Below, piece after piece: positions 21,005 through 33,181 of a stretch of 64,000 nucleotides of DNA. Made by a program: the position numbers and the translations under genes. Within the stretch, counting starts at the first letter, position 1; every line of letters begins with the position of its first letter. The stretch lies in contig BDGG01000020.1 in assembly GCA_001949185.1 (NCBI GenBank), positions 205,482 to 269,481 on the forward strand, read 5' to 3'. This stretch comes from Ramazzottius varieornatus. Taxonomy: Eukaryota; Tardigrada; Eutardigrada; Parachela; Ramazzottiidae. A model generated the notes under the pieces. The model searched no databases. It was not told where the DNA came from and saw only the letters and a program-made list of their open reading frames with translations.

Positions 21005-24000
21005 ATGTTCTGGAAGTTTTGTAATAATATGTTTACCCAGCTGGAGCAAGTCGAAGATCCGCTCGTGAATGTGAGCGTTTTAGTCCGCATGGGAGGTACA
21101 TTTCAGAAAAAAATTTTACACTTCAGAAAAAAATTCGAACGTATTGATAATACTGATGCTGTACTTATGCGTATGTACATGAACCACGAAAACTTTCGAA
21201 ACGGTCCTGCCTCTGACAGGTATATATTTCTGCAGATGACATCGTCAAAAACGAAACTCGTTTCATACCGTCCATCATCCAGAGCATCCACAGACTCTGG
21301 CCTGGGCCTTTCTCCACATCTTGCACCCACTCGACGAACTTCCCGTTTGGCCCAGCTGCGGTCTTTCGTCTCACCTGACCAATTCTTGAAGAGTTTACAA
21401 GAAAGCTTTATCGGTTTGTGGCACAAGTCGATACCCCATGATTACATTCCTTCACCCGATAACCTCGTCACCTTCGCGTCACTGTGGCCCGATACGACTC
21501 AAGTGCAAGCCTGGATACTGTCGCAGATGGTGTGCACGTCCAGCGAGCAGCGCCAAGTGATCAATGGGTTCTTGGAAGATGTCAAACTCTTCGCGGTACG
21601 GACTGGCCCGCCACAGTTACTGACCGCATTGCATGAACTGGGCCTCCTACAACCGCAACAACTCCTGGCTAATAAGCTAACGGCGACCGAAAGCGCACTC
21701 TTGTGGAAAAATGTGGATGCTCTGAAGACGTTCGGGTATGATGAAGCGGAGAAACTACTGTGTAGTCTCAACAGGGACCAAATCAAAGTCTCAGATTCGG
21801 TCGACGAGTTCGCACGAAATGATTTCTTAAACTTTTCCTACAACGCAATGCCACCAGATGATATGCTGCTGTTTGCCATTGTTCTACAAACTGCTCACAT
21901 AGCTAAAGTTCATACCGAAAATGGGATGCTGCTGAATATCATGCAACACATCGCTTCATCTGTGTTCTCCAAGCCGGTCATTGATCTATCGCTGTGCGTG
22001 GCTGGAGCCAACATCAACGCCCAGTCGGAAGCGACCGGCGTTTCGCCGCTCCACATTGCTTCCTCGCTCGGACAGCTGGACATCGTCCGCCTGTTGCTTC
22101 GACGAGGAGCCAACCCGAATGTCCAATCGAAGGCCGATGAGCTATCAGAAGATGTCGCACCCAGAGAACTCCGCCGTACAGTCATCCAGATACTCCAGCC
22201 TTACCGCGAAAAGCGCTTAGAAGATATCATCGACTGCCTGATGAACCAGGAGATCCCGCCGGAGATTCTCCCAGCAGACTTTGACGTCTTCGACTCCAAC
22301 GGCGAAAATCTTCTATCCCGTCTCGCTACAGAGAATACCTTGAACGAACTCGAGTACCTGATCAAACTCCCGTTCTGTCCGATCAACGCCCAAGACAGCA
22401 AGACCGGAAAGACCCTGTTGGCAAACTCCGTCGCGAAAGGCTCCTCGGAGGTAGTAGTGCTCTTGTTGAAGAACGGTGCTAGTCCATCAATTCGCGATTT
22501 CAGCGACCTTCTTCCTCTACATTACGCCGTGGATCAGAACGACATCGAGATGGCCAAGACAATGTTGAACTATTCTCAGTGGTGGACAGGTCTTCACGGC
22601 GTCATGAAATGTTCGCGTTCGGCTGAAATGTCACGGTTACTTCAACAAGCTTTTCACAAACGTCAGAACGAAATCGTGAGACCAGCTTTGGCTGTTGGGT
22701 GCACAAAGGACCCTTCCGCTCTGAATGTCTTAGAAAAAGGGGACTCGATCAACGCCAAAAATGTTTATGGAGAAAATAGTGCATTCATCGCTGCGAAGAA
22801 CGGTCAAACCACCGCGCTGGAGATTCTCATTCAGCTAGGCGGCGATTTCTGGTCAAAGCACGCAAAGACTTTGGAAACTCCGCTGCATGTGGCGGCCTCT
22901 GCTGGACATGCTGGTACAATCAAGTACCTGTTGAAAGCCGCGGCCGATACCGGAAGAGGTTTAAATATCAACGGGCTTGATGCCAATGGAAAGACACCGT
23001 TGCACAGAGCGGTGGAGGGGCAACATGTGCAAGTCATAACGATGTTGCTGGAACTAGGTGCGGCCTCCAGTGGGTGTTTTGCGAACGGACTTCTGGTCGG
23101 TTCGGAAATGGATGCAGTGCAGGCTGTATTGGACAGGTATAGGTCGCCGAGGACAGGCCAAATATTCAAGGCAATCGAGAATGATGATCTACGGGCGTTG
23201 AAGAAAGTGTGGAACTCGAAGTTCGACCATTACTTCCGACATAGCAACGGGGTAAGACTACAGAAACGGCATCACTCTCCTACCCGCCTTCAGATATGAT
23301 TTGTACGTGTGACCACAGTACTGCACCAATGTGTTCTAAATTTAACGAAGCGTAGGGCAGTAATTTTAACACCTTGTGCACGAACGCGATTTCGTTTTAT
23401 CAGAATACGAGGTGAGAAACTCACTTCCGCCTCATTTTAACCGATTGAGGTCGGGAGGCAGCGCCAATTTCGACCAATCATCACTTTTTCGAGTGGCTAC
23501 AATTTGGGAATATGTTAGGTCGTTTCACATGAAAAATAAGCCTCATGTTGGGTCTAACCGTAAATAATGGTTTTCTCAAGACGTTGTATAAGCGATAGTT
23601 TTTTGTGAAAATACAGGATACACCCATTATGTCTGCTGCCCGTTTCGGCCATGTGAATATTCTCGAGTATCTTCTGGAAGACGCCGAGCAAGAATACCGC
23701 CCGATCGAAAACGACCTCAACGTGGATCATGACGAGAACGTTCGCTCCATGATCCGTCGTCAGAGACTGCGACCACGACTTTCCACAATGGACTTGTCCC
23801 CTGTATCCACCGAGACCCTAACTTCAGATCGCCGAGTCGACTGTTACCAGTGGATCTTCGGCAGCCTAACACCCGGCACGAACGACGTTATCCCAACCAT
23901 CTTCCTCCACGAGCACCGACTCAACCATGTCTGCGCCATCAACCTGCACGATGGCTGTTCCGCACTACACCGCGCCATCAAAAGCGACGACAACGTGGAT

Positions 24001-24543
24001 GTCGTGCGGAGGCTGGTCAACAATGACCCGTATTGTGTGAATATACCCGAACACAACGGCTTCACGCCGTTGCATCTAGCTGTCATTCTTCGTCGTAAAC
24101 GGATCATCAAATACTTTTGCCACTTGAGTGATCTGGACTTCACAGCAACGGATTTGCTGGGGAGAATGCCGGAAGAACTGGTGGACGACATGAAGACTTA
24201 CGACATGATTCATAACGCAAGAACTAAGCCGTCGAGTTTCTGGTCGACTATGTGTGACGAGGAAATACCGTTGAGTACGGCGGAGGGGTTGTCCAGCTGG
24301 ACGAGGCAGTTTACGTCGGTTAATCTGGACAGTGCGGCAGACAGTGTCATGGGGTCCTCGGCTACGATTAGCCTTTTCACGGGGAAGACTTCGGCAAGCC
24401 AAGATGGCCTGCATGAATTTTTAGAGAAGAATTTCCCTGTCAGATCCAGAAAGCAGACACTGAGTGTCGCAAGATTCCAAAGGGATTCGAAGATACGGAA
24501 AATCAGCATGAAGCCCGCCCTTTTTGATGCCGTAAAATACTGA
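21005..24543 (+). CDS. Large ankyrin-repeat protein with a novel N-terminal half
   Basis: Proposed exons are 21005-21070, 21236-23251 and 23617-24543, 1002 residues. The first intron (165 nt, donor AAT|GTGAGC, acceptor TTCTGCAG) is a multiple of three and has no stop, so a naive frame runs through it. The second intron is 365 nt, donor GGG|GTAAGA, phase 0. Residues about 20-290 are mostly helical with no domain I recognise. Ankyrin repeats then occur in groups: SPLHIASSLGQLDIVRLLL, TLLANSVAKGSSEVVVLLL, LPLHYAVDQNDIEMAKTML, TPLHVAASAGHAGTIKYLL, TPLHRAVEGQHVQVITMLL, TPIMSAARFGHVNILEYLL, SALHRAIKSDDNVDVV and TPLHLAVILRRKRIIKYF. A Ser/Thr-rich basic tail follows. It is probably a cytosolic scaffold; the partner is unknown. 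The first exon is the least certain part; the ATG at 21236 is an alternative start. Confidence 0.8.
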
Positions 24544-24586
24544 CACGGTTTTCGTGTAATCGCACCGGTGATCAAATTAAAGTATC

Positions 24587-24592
24587 AATAAA
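24587..24592 (+). terminator. Poly(A) signal of the ankyrin gene
   Basis: AATAAA lies 44 bases after the stop codon of the ankyrin gene. Confidence 0.6.
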
Positions 24593-26436
24593 TAGTCTAC
24601 ACTGAAACCACAGTCTTGCTGAAGCGCTCAGATTTAATTTCTAAAATCGATGCTCCTCAGTACACTTCAGCCATTCTACAAACTTCGTGGCTTACTTCTA
24701 AGAGCCTATGATCGACGGCCACTGATAACCTGGGAGGTCCAGGTAAACAAAAGAGCAGGTGTGGGAAACCAGGTGTTTTGAGGCGGCCTTATGGGATAAC
24801 AGGACAAGACCGTCGACGCCCATCGGTTGTCCTGTCAACTGTATTTTCAAAGCAATACCTCTGTAGCTGGTCTTATTCAAAGGATTATCCCAACTGGTCT
24901 TGTTCGCAAGCGCGAGGGGCTACAGGTAAGGTTTTATCGTTCTCCGGTTTACTCTGTTCTTCCTGTCCCGCTCATCAAATAGCGTTACTTTATCGTTGCA
25001 TACAGCGCAGGCTCATCAGTAAAATACAGCCTGAGGGAGCCAAGTGACTACCACCTATATAATTAAGGTGATCTTGACCGAGTTTTTGCCGGACTTCGAA
25101 ACTAATTTTCCTTGGTTCAACATCCTCTTTACTACCTTCTGAAAATTTACAGGCCAGGAATCCGATCAGAGGAAAAACTGATGAATGTCCACAGAGAAAA
25201 ATCCACTAACTTTTGCGGTTTCCAGGGCCGTCTTCCAAAATTTGTTTTTGGCTTTTGCGTTGAGGTCCCGCGGTAAGTATGCTTAATATAATTAGAACAG
25301 CAATAGGGCTACAGGAAAAGTGGTCGATAGCATAGATCTGCCGCTCAGGACAAGTGCCATGATTTTTACCGCTAAAGCAGTTTTCCCGGCAAAACGGTCA
25401 AATTCGACAGTGTTAATTCATTTTTCGATTCGGCGTGGCGTTTCTGTGATATTCTCTGATTTCTGATGACAGTCTGGATAGCTATATGTACGCTGAAATC
25501 GAACTAAAGTTCGGTACGGGAACCTAGAATTTTAGAAACGACGTTTCGGTCAGAAAGAGAGGACTTCCCCACCGGAAGTCATACTGGCCAGCTTTTCCAA
25601 ACTATTTCTCAGCCGACATGAATGTGCCACATCGCATTGGAAACTGCTTGAAAAGGTGTACCAAAAGTGTGAAGGACTGTGCGAGAAATACATAAACTGA
25701 ATGTTTTAAAGCGCTTTATACAAGTGGTAGTCACGTCGCCCCCTCAGGCTGTATCAACGGCATCGATGCTTTGCTACCAGAAGTGCTTGCTTGCACAAGG
25801 CGTCATTTTCGTCCAAGGTATGCTCGATAATCGTGCAGCTTCAAACCGCATAAACTGCTTTCTATGTTTCGAGTTCAGTGACTGCAGTCGACTATAGTAT
25901 CGTTACATTGCCGATCATGCAAATAAACGCCAACAGCGATCTTGGCTGTCAGGTTAACGATCGAGCGTTTGGGTATCCTACCAATTCCCATTTTCTACGT
26001 CAACCCACATGGTTCGGATCGGAGGGTGATCAGGACACAAATTCATGATGAGCGTGCATATCTGGCCGGCTCGATAAACGTGTCACGTGACGAGGGATAG
26101 GCAGCCGAAAACGACCATTGCTTTCTTGTGCAAACTAGCGGTGGCAACCGGCTGATTGATTGAGATGTTGACCTAACTTTCACGTCATCAAGAAGCTTAA
26201 AGTGTTTTCTACAAGATTGTTTTTGAAGTACGGAAAACTGACGACGGGTTCGGGAAATACAAGGTAGCAAATGATGGCCACGGTGGCCCATGACCCATGA
26301 AAGTGACTGTATAATATCGGAAATGCATCCCTGCAAGGTCAAATTCCTGATTAGCAGCTGTAAATAAGTTCATCTGTCCGTTCTGAAGTAGCTTTCACAC
26401 AATACTTGCTATTTTCGAAAGACTAGTTCCGCATTT

Positions 26437-26723
26437 TAGGTACAAAATTCCATGGGAGAGAGTTGACAAACATGAGAACCTGGACTTGAAGAAGGAATTT
26501 GGTCCAGACTTCCAGCATGCGATCGGCAATGGGAATTTCCGACGGTAAACTCATGCAGCTGTATAGTGCCATTGTTCGGTCTCTGCGAGCCATTCCAAGA
26601 GCCTTCGAGCCAAAAATCAAGTGTGCTTACCAAGGAACACTGCACACGTTCCAGCAGAGACCAATCCCGCACGATGAAGACGGCTTGGAAAAGAACGTGG
26701 ACGAGTACTTCGATGACGTGCTG
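26437..26723 (+). other. Exon-like pieces of unknown protein
   Basis: Two segments look spliced. 26437-26549 starts after TTTTAG and reads YKIPWERVDKHENLDLKKEF, ending before GTAAAC. The second segment starts after CATGCAG at about 26560 and reads LYSAIVRSLRAIPRAFEPK, ending in an acidic stretch (DEDGLEKNVDEYFDDV) before GTAAGC. The LYSAIVRSLR block faintly resembles an LYR motif, but the Arg is missing. I cannot complete a gene, and a fragment of a degraded gene is equally likely. Confidence 0.25.
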
Positions 26724-27002
26724 TAAGCTCGGCATACCGTTCCCTTGAGGTAAGGTATCTGTTCCCCTCCTTTCTGGTCACTCGTGAGTACCCGTACTCT
26801 CAACCCATGATCTGCAAAATTAACTATTTTTAGAGCTGTGTTGGACTCACCATAGGTCAAACTTCCATCAAGGAACCCGGAAGCTGTCATCATGACACGC
26901 TACATACCCCAGCTGTAACCTCGGCGTTCCCAGAAGGTTTCAGCGGTGGTTCTGATAGCCAAGGCATCAGGGTCTACAAAATTCACATGAATTCAGTATG
27001 TG

Positions 27003-27102
27003 TACAATAAAGAAAGTTCTTGCCTCTTCGTGATCATGTGGAGTAATACATCAATCAATGGCACACTGCATCACGTGACCAAGAGAAGGCATGAACTTTT
27101 CT
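27003..27102. repeat. About 95-bp inverted-repeat element, copy 1
   Basis: AAGAAAGTTCTTGCCTCTTC at left is loosely mirrored by GAGAAGGCATGAACTTTTCTT at right. A related sequence with the same left arm occurs at 54888-54960. Confidence 0.5.
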
Positions 27103-27341
27103 TCATTCTACCTCCGCGTTGTTCAAGTGGATCTGCTGTCAACAAGTTTCTCTTGTTTCCTCCGTCTGTTACTCTTGTATAATACTGATCGTCCATTTTG
27201 CTCACTGACTAGCATGTTTTTTCTTTTATGGCTTTCGATCAAGCCACAACATTTTTTGAATTCTGCTAATCTCATGCCTTGGCCAGATAGTTCAGGTTGT
27301 TTTTATTCGAGAAAATACAACGTAACGCTTCGCTTTTGGTA

Positions 27342-27542
27342 CACGCACGACAAGAAATTATGGGGCCAGTAAAAATTATGGGACCAGGCGGAAAAGACGG
27401 CAAAATGGAAATTCAAACGCAGAAAAGTGTCCAAAAGTGCATTACTATGAATCAGTCACGTACGTACGTGCTTCCGTACCGCCGTAGCGAAAAGGCCTGG
27501 TCCCATAATTTTTACTGACCCCATAATTTCTCGTCGTGCGTG
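27342..27542. mobile_element. 201-bp MITE, copy 1 (TA target site)
   Basis: The ends are CACGCACGAC...GTCGTGCGTG, flanked by TA on both sides (27340-27341 and 27543-27544). The inverted repeat is about 50 bp (AAATTATGGGGCCAGTAAAA). A copy of identical length lies in a transaldolase intron at 62257-62457. Confidence 0.85.
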
Positions 27543-28650
27543 TACTCCACCTAAATAGGTAAATGACGCATATAATAAATAGTAATGGCATCTCGTTTGC
27601 AGTATAAACCAAGATGTAGAAATCACCTCAAATCGTCGTTGGACCGTTGCGGAGTTCGTGATTGACTGAATCCGTGGGGCTCAGTTTAAGCAGCGATTAC
27701 TTTCGACTTTAAAAACAGGAAACGTTAACGTTTGGTTGCGGAACCAGATGCGGTCTGTCACTCAACTGAAACCTCATGGCTCATGCTAGGTTTCTGAGCT
27801 CTTTGTCCTGCTAACGAACCCGCGACGGCTGAAAATCGACCGACCTTTACTTAGCGGCTATCTTTGAGAAGCTTAGCGCAATCTAGCTCTGGGACAAAAG
27901 GAGCCGACCTACTGTGCAAATTGTAGGACTGGTATATCCTCTATTCCTTGGCTGAACTTCAAAGTAACCAGCGGCTTACCGGTGCAGCGTCGCGGACCTG
28001 GAAACTGCGTCCACCTTTTCCACATTCAGCACTAATGTGTGCGCCGGTCCACAATTAACACTTCCGACCATTGCTGCTCACAAGGGCTCAAACTTCCAAC
28101 CGGTATCACAATAGCGGAATTAATATCACTTGGTTGATGTGGGATCGACGTTACCGACAAACAACGCTTTATACTAGGTCCTCCGTCATAGCATTATAAT
28201 TGCCGTCAGTATAACCTTTCTCAGGGAATCATACTCCCTGTCATAAATTATTGACCTGGATCTCCAGTTTAGCGGAGCCAGTCATTTTTGAGTGCCGGTT
28301 TTGTGACCCTATTGTAGCACATAATATACTCTAGTACAGCGTCTGCCCCATTTGACGTATCACAGCGTCCAACTCCGATGTTAGACGGGAAAGCAATCAA
28401 CGAAACCACCAACGGCAACAACGCACGCGATCCCATCCGTATTATTGTTTAATGACAACCGCAATGAAAGTAATGAAACCCGGAGACGTTGGCACGGTTT
28501 GACATCAATCGTCAGCCATTCTGCTTTAATAGATGATTGACTCGCTGTTCCTGTGATTTCCCTGGGCGTGTCCGATTTGTCAGTAGTCGTCATAAGCGGG
28601 CTGCGCTAGAACCCCTTTTTTCGATAGTGAATTTTCTCCCGAAACAAATA

Positions 28651-28793
28651 ACTGTATTCCCGCGAAAGTTTTGCGCAGTCACATGACAGGCCCATACATT
28701 AAGCCCCGGGTGATCGTGGTCCGATCAGCAGCCCACGGGGATTATTTTATAGGCCTGTCATGTGACTGCGCAAAACTTTCGCGGGAATACAGT
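28651..28793. mobile_element. 143-bp element with perfect 42-bp inverted arms
   Basis: 28651-28692 (ACTGTATTCCCGCGAAAGTT...) is an exact inverted copy of 28752-28793. The 59-bp centre is unique. The flanks contain TA near both ends, so a Tc1/mariner origin is possible. Confidence 0.8.
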
Positions 28794-30261
28794 AGTCTAA
28801 TTTATTCACTGTTCTTCTCCAATTGTTGAGCGGTTGAGATAATAGCATTTCGATGAACTACTGTACGTATACTGGGACATCTGCTTCTTTATGTTGTTTT
28901 TTTTTCTGGTGGCTATTTTCATTCACACGTACATACAAGATGTAGCTGAATACTGGTCTATTGGTTCCTGCACCGAAATGATGGGGACAATTTGGTGGTG
29001 TTGGAAGGACCATCACCAAAATCACCGATGCGATGTCTCTGCTGAATGATATGTTCTGCAAGCTAGGCAGTATGGGACTATCGAGGGACCTTCCTCAACA
29101 ACACCTTTCAAACTCCACACATGTACTAGTGCCCAGTGTGGCTTTCGGTATTCTGCAGAAACCGAGATATGGGCAGCATAGATTAAGCTGTCGCCGACAC
29201 AATGACCACCGTCGAGGACTTCGAAGCGAGGAAACTCATGTCTGCTATCGAGCGCCACACCGTTCCTGCTGCCGAAGACGGTTCTGTGCAGCGCGTTGCG
29301 AGATGGTTCTCAGTTTCGGGCACACTGGAGTACAGACACTGGACTCAAGTTAGGCGGCGTCCTCGAATTGCTGGAAATCGGACTGCTAGTAGTGGTCGCT
29401 ATTCGTTGGAAGATTCAACAGCCCGCGGAAGGGCAATACATGGAGCGCGTATGATGTAGCAGCGTTTGACCTACTCCGTATGCCGTTATTAGTATTTCTT
29501 CCGGAGAGCAAAGAGGGAGTTTTCACGCCCGAATTCATCCTCACCGTTCCCAGCTTCAAAGCCTGAAGCCAAAAACACTGAGAGTTACTGAAATGTACCG
29601 CTGGTATGTTCCCCTGTGGAATGTAGGGGGCTTGTTTTGGCAGAGCTGATGAAGTACTATGGAAACGATCTGCAGATAGACTGATTGTAAGCGACTTGAA
29701 AACCCATCAGAACGGAGCTTGTGCCTTCAACCTCAGCGACAACATCTTGTACAAGAACCAGCTCCAACTCCGTCTCAATCGTCCAATGGTGGAAGACGTC
29801 ATAACCGCAAACATGCAGCTGGCTGCTATATATTGCAAGTGTGCTAGATGTGGACCTTGGGAAAGAGTTCTCTGTTAGGTTCCGGGATGGAATCTTGAAG
29901 CTCTTTGGTGAGGACAACGGACCCGCAAGTAGCGCGAAGCTAAGAATATCGGCTTGCTGTAAGACGCTGCCGTCGATGCTCTGCAGGATCTACCGATTAA
30001 GGCGATCCCGAATGTTGACTGAACATATGGATCAACGATTCCAGAGAGTCATCTGTTGCCATTCATTTCAATACACGTGTACCATTGCGGAAGAAACTGA
30101 CCAACTTCTTCAAAGCCTATGAATCTGACCGTGGCACAGGGGTCAGCTGGTACTATGGAGCATGATCGAGTTTCGACCGCTGTCGAACCCGGAAGTGTTT
30201 AGGAAATATCGTCATGCGAACTGCTAACATTCTTCGGTTTTCTTACAACCTGTTGAAAGTA

Positions 30262-30600
30262 CGAGGTAAAAGTAGCGGACTTGTCCATGAAAAATCGCAT
30301 GGGGTACTTGTCCACCCTAGATCTGCTCATCGGCTGATCAGGTCTTGTTACTTTTTGGTTTATTCGATAGGAAAAAACCCCTATCTATTTTTCGAACATG
30401 GTAGACACGAAAGAACAGCGGATTTGTTGAGAGACATCCGCTAAGCAGAGAGACGGTCGACGCAATGTTAAAAAGCCTGTTTTTGAAAAATCAGCTGATT
30501 CTAATCAATCAAGTTACGATTCATGTACATGTGCCAACTTTTCAGGGTGGACAACTTCACCATGCGATTTTACATGGACAAGTCCTCTAGTTTTACCTCG
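30262..30600. mobile_element. About 339-bp MITE with 60-bp inverted repeats (TA target site)
   Basis: The ends CGAGGTAAAA...TTTTACCTCG are flanked by TA at 30260-30261 and 30601-30602. The inverted match extends through GGACTTGTCCATG and AATCGCATGG to GGGTGGACAA. There is no transposase. Confidence 0.8.
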
Positions 30601-31178
30601 TAATTCATATCATGATGTTTGTCATGATAGCCAAATAATATCTATTTCATTGTATCACATTGCATCATAGTGAATAACATCTTGATGACGTGTTACGTGT
30701 GAAGACCGGTGGAATAAAATCGCCCATAATCCATGGAGCGCTCCACACAAACTGAATGTAGTAATTTCCGTCGAATTCCCACCAACAAACACACTCGAGC
30801 TAGGTGAAAAATGTTACCTGTCTACAACCTGCGGAGTCACAACCACCGCTTGTTCACCGCGACTGGTGATAAGGAACGATGCAGAAGAATTCAATTCCAG
30901 CGCGGTATCCGTGAAAACAAGGTCTATCCGCTGGTAACAGAATCCGGTCGTCGTAGACCGTAAATGAACAGATCCAACATGATGCTCAACAGCTTCTATG
31001 CGAAGTCTGACAAGATAAACACAGAAACTATCTAGATTAGCTTAACACGAATTGCTCTGAATGAAGGAGAGGAAGAACCGCAACTATCAAGCGTTTATAA
31101 GTTATGGGCATGTAAAAGTCAAATATCAGTGCAGAAGCTCTAAAGCCCGTTGAAACTATAACATGGATCCAACACTCT

Positions 31179-33181
31179 CTAAGATTCCCGTTTCATCTCG
31201 ATCATTTCCAACAGCAGAGTATCGTCGAGGTAGCCGTCTTGTCGCGCTTTGTTATACAGGAAGTACTCCCCTTCGTCGGCGAACTTGCGCATTTCCGTCA
31301 CCAGCGCCATGAAACGGTTGAAGCGCGACGGAATAGCCGAATGACCGGCTGCGATATCTAGTTTCAACTCTTCCTGACACTTCTCGTATCCCCACTTGAT
31401 CGGCTTTTGCTTCACCAAGCCCGGAACATCTAAAAAAAAATACCAGGATAAATCACAGTTTGAGCAGAGAAGCAGTTTCATGGACCTGCTTACACCAGAC
31501 CAGTCATTTGGTGTACTGCGTCGGTACGCAGGTACATGCGACATTTCACAATACGTTTCCATCAGGTAGCTGCATACACCGCATACCACCGCACCATAGC
31601 TCGAGAGTATGCAGGTGCGTGCAGAACGAAGAAAATCTACCCGAAAGTTCAGATTTAGACTTACATGGATTCAACAACAGGATCATCTTGACGTTGAGGT
31701 ACTCGTCTCTGTCCATGCCCAGTTCGCGGACAGACTCTACCACTCCTTGGATAGCCGCGGAGTTTGCCGAATGGCCTAGAGCAGCCAAGTCAGCCATGTG
31801 AATAGGAGCTGCGGAAGAGTCGAACTTGTGCGTTTCTTGGAGGTAGCCTCCAGCCAAGTGGTAGATGATGTCGAACATCAGGAAGGAGTTCCAGCCGTGT
31901 TGCAGAAGCTTCTTCTGGTCCTCATACTGTAAGAGAGATGGTATGATGCTGGCGTACAAACCTTAACGCTGGACAACGGGCAAGAACTCGCAGAAAGATG
32001 TAACCGAGTTGACTGCCTGACTGGATTGGTTACTTACGTCAAGAGAATCGAAGAAAGTGGAATCACGAGCCCACTCCACGAAAGCATACACTTTTCTGTC
32101 CAGCACGTTACAGAGAATCTCCAACGGGGCCGCATGGGGCTTCTTCTTGCCTTCTTCCTCGATCAGTTCCAGCAGAGAAGATCGCCAGGTGACTTCATCT
32201 GGTACTGTGTTCTTCATCTGCGAGACCAACTTCGGAATTCTGGGCATGAGAGCCGCGAACTTTGTAAAGTTCGGATCTGGAACGACGCAAAAGGTCTGTA
32301 CATGCTTCATAAGAGTCGAAGGATGGCAAAGCTTACCCGTATCACCATTGCTGGAAGACGTGGTGGCCGTTTCCGGCAGTGACTGCCGACCAGCCTTTCG
32401 CGTAGTCTTCATCGGTGTTACTTCCTTCTTGGGTGGCGGCGCCACGGCCGCTGCTCTCTTCCGCTTGGGCTTTGGTTCTTCTTCAGCCTCACTGCCATCT
32501 GAGAACTCTTGCTTGGGTCTGCGACCACGAGCCGGGCTGGCGCTGAAGCTGCCAGAACTGGAAGGACAACCGCGAGCTCGATCCTGACGAACAGCTGTAA
32601 TCAGATCAAGGGTTAGTCAATCGAGCGCAGAGCCACCGGATAATGCCACAGCGCTCGCAGCCAACAATCAACCGGAATTTTTCTATTGGTTAAGTTTGCA
32701 CAGGGATGCACCAATCAGCCAGGATAGCTATATGGCAGCGTTCACGAATGCGCAGAGTACGGCAACGCCCCCTTCAGAAGAAATTACCGTCAGTTTTCAT
32801 CCCGACGTTGAGGCACTGCTGGAAGCGACAGTAGCAGCAGCGCTGCGTCCGCGCTTTGCCCAGTCTTTCCACGGCACAGTCTTGGTTTCCTCTGCAAGTG
32901 TACTGCTTGTTCTTCTGGATGGTGCGACGGAAGAAGGCCTTGCAGCCTTCGCAGGTCCGGACGCCGTAATGGTAGCCCGACACCTCATCTCCACACACTT
33001 TGCAAGGCTCCTTCACGTGGTTCATTCCGTTCGTTCCCGAGCCATTCTCTTCACCGTATGCCCCGTCCTCTTTGTCAAAAGCCTCGGGGGAACTGTCATG
33101 ATGGTGGACCGCGCTCTTTCGATTCCTCGCGGCTCGTTTGTTGGAGACGTCTTCGGGAAAGGAGTGACGCGCTTTCGACAT
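31179..33181 (-). CDS. NR5 (FTZ-F1)-like nuclear receptor with an unusual DNA-binding domain (five exons)
   Basis: Exons on the minus strand are 33181-32788, 32594-32337, 32276-32038, 31926-31665 and 31429-31179, 467 residues, all phases consistent. The zinc-finger domain starts at Cys60 ([14 protein letters not shown]). The P-box reads CEGCKA. The second module is CRGNQDC...CCYC with 12 residues between its second and third Cys, against 9 usually. The extension AVRQDRARG matches the NR5 A-box, but the Ftz-F1 box that should follow is replaced by a Ser/Pro/Lys-rich hinge. The ligand-binding domain has the NR5 core: [26 protein letters not shown], and an AF-2 helix [10 protein letters not shown] like the NR5 LLIEML-HAKR. 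It is a nuclear transcription factor. LBD and A-box say NR5; the P-box does not, so DNA specificity cannot be inferred. Confidence 0.85.

Larger units (their letters stand above)
24593..31178. other. Gene-poor, MITE-rich interval
   Basis: About 6.6 kb has no confident gene. It holds at least four inverted-repeat elements, listed separately (27.0, 27.3, 28.65 and 30.26 kb), and one cluster of exon-like pieces at 26.4-26.7 kb. Frames at 29.0-29.9 kb are open on both strands, with no recognisable domain. Confidence 0.5.

Noticed and set aside
21096-21235. 140-nt first intron in the ankyrin gene (donor GGGAG|GTACAT)
   Set aside because: It would shift the frame relative to the long downstream exon. 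The 165-nt alternative from 21071 keeps frame.
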